Notes under the pieces: generated by a model
Databases searched by the model: none
The model's input: the letters and a program-made list of their open reading frames with translations, nothing else
Told to the model about the DNA's origin: nothing
In this document: one piece after another, positions 63,067 through 64,000 of the stretch
Position numbering within the stretch: the first letter of the stretch is position 1
How the letters are laid out: each line of letters starts with the position of its first letter
Translations under genes and position numbers: made by a program
Source: Neoarius graeffei
Lineage: Eukaryota; Chordata; Actinopteri; Siluriformes; Ariidae
Assembly (NCBI RefSeq): GCF_027579695.1
Contig: NC_083587.1
Span: 43,008,232 to 43,072,231, forward strand
Direction: 5' to 3'
DNA length: 64,000 nt

Positions 63067-64000
63067 ATGATGCTGTCCCTCCTAAGGTGTGTGTGGTGTG
63101 GCTTTTTTTTTTTTTTTTTTATTATTATTATTAAAAAGAGGTTTTCCCAAGTATAAGTCAGTCAGTTCTTGGCATTATTAACACCAGTCTGTCTTCTGGT
63201 GTGGTTCCTGTGGATTTTAAACACGCAGTTGTGCAACCATTAATGAAGAAATCTGGTCTGGATCCCTCTTATTATAAGGTAGTTTGGATATAGGTTCTAA
63301 TTATTAGACCTATATCCAAACTACCATTCCTTTCAAAAATTCTGGAAAAGGTTGTTTTTGCTCAAAATAATTTCTGGATGAGCATAATATCATGGAGATC
63401 TTCTAGTCTGGTTTCAAAACCCTTCATAGCACAGAGTCAGCTTTGCTAAGTTTTTAATGACATCCTTGTGGCATCAGATTCTGGGGATCATGTGATTCTT
63501 GTCCTGCTTGACTTAACTGCAGCCTTCGATACTGTGGACTACAAAATTTTATTATATTGTTTACAGCATCTTGTGGGCATTTGTGGTTCTGCTCTGGACT
63601 GGTTGAGGTCCTATCTGTCAGAACCATGAGCATAAACATTTTGGATTCTGAGTCTTCCTCTGCTCCCCTGGTATGTGGATGTACAGGGCTCAATCTTAGG
63701 GCCCCTACTTTTCTCACTTTATTTACTTCCTCTGGGCTCTATTCTCAGAAAGCACGGTATCTCTTTCCATTGTTATGCTGACGACAGCCAAATTTATGTA
63801 CCATTGAAACGAAAGGATGACTACTCCTATTAGACCCCTACTTGAATGTCTCAGTGATGTAAAATCCTGGATGGCCCTTTTTTTTTTTTTTTTTTAAATT
63901 TTAAGGACAGACTGAGGTGATAGTGTTTTTGTCCCAGTGGCTCCTGTGAGTGCCCCCCTATAGACCTGGGCCCCTTGGCACTGCATCGAAAGCCCACAGT

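Larger units (their letters stand above)
60600..64000 (+). pseudogene. LINE (L2/Rex-like), endonuclease and RT, running off the window end
   Basis: Plus-strand pieces in order: an N-terminal region (RRKHYRHRGKHSGWLIKLKD), apurinic endonuclease (IALVNARSLANN, then DFLCVRETWLGVG-like, then DYDRVLIIGDFNIHV), middle (LDLILSHGLSVFNLEI, CVTDDFMSFNTEELSSW), RT start at 63235 (VQPLMKKSGLD), STESALLSVFNDILVASDSG, HVILVLLDLTAAFDTVDYKI and [13 protein letters not shown] at about 63777. The catalytic residues of both domains are visible, but frameshifts, homopolymer runs and a hAT insertion kill it. 3' end not in the window. Confidence 0.86.

Overview
The window is eukaryotic and almost certainly from a ray-finned fish. 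It carries intron-split coding sequence, many Tc1/mariner and hAT DNA transposons, tRNA-headed SINEs, L2/Rex-like LINEs, two Ty3/Gypsy LTR retrotransposons and a Penelope-like element. The species cannot be fixed from the sequence alone. By my reading only one host gene is present; nearly everything else is transposon-derived.

Host gene (minus strand, 46544 down to 6905): an R3-type receptor protein tyrosine phosphatase of the PTPRH/PTPRJ kind. Read from its 5' side it has six intact FN3 exons (46281-41227) and one broken FN3 exon (40402-40514). A 19 kb intron follows, then a membrane-proximal FN3 exon (20930-21184), a transmembrane exon (18582-18675) and nine cytoplasmic exons ending at 6905. 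These encode a single complete PTP domain with the [18 protein letters not shown] and Q-loop motifs and a short tail with a YENS site. Splice phases add up without a break from the transmembrane exon to the stop. The signal peptide and any further N-terminal FN3 exons are not seen and may lie beyond base 64000. Five of the FN3 exons sit in roughly 0.96-0.98 kb tandem units (exon plus intron) that look like very recent duplications.

Layout: 1-2920, intergenic, with a degenerate minisatellite. 2924-6076, two adjacent Tc1 elements. 6905-21184, the 3' half of the phosphatase gene with SINEs, MITEs and a nested Tc1 pair in its introns. 21185-40401, the giant intron, holding a hAT remnant, a TA-flanked MITE, Tc1 and L2 pieces, SINEs, a chromodomain-bearing Gypsy (29339-34553) and a Penelope-like element with an open 816-codon frame (34582-37242). 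The last two are inserted 12 bp apart in an older LINE fragment. 40402-46544, the FN3 array. 46545-54490, layered Tc1 debris, LTR-like pieces, interlocked LINEs and a hAT element. 54492-59335, a Gypsy of Gmr1 type with integrase ahead of reverse transcriptase and a SCAN-like gag. 59400-64000, two LINEs, each interrupted by a hAT MITE with a clean 8-bp duplication.

Most transposon genes carry stops or frameshifts; the Penelope-like frame is the exception. No bacterial-type system, CRISPR array or operon is present. The items most worth a second look are the FN3 exon expansion with its broken member, the INT-before-RT Gypsy with SCAN-like gag, the Penelope element with a hammerhead-like 3' motif, and a SINE joining a tRNA-like head to a 5S-rRNA-like segment. 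All family calls are by eye from motifs; no database search was possible.
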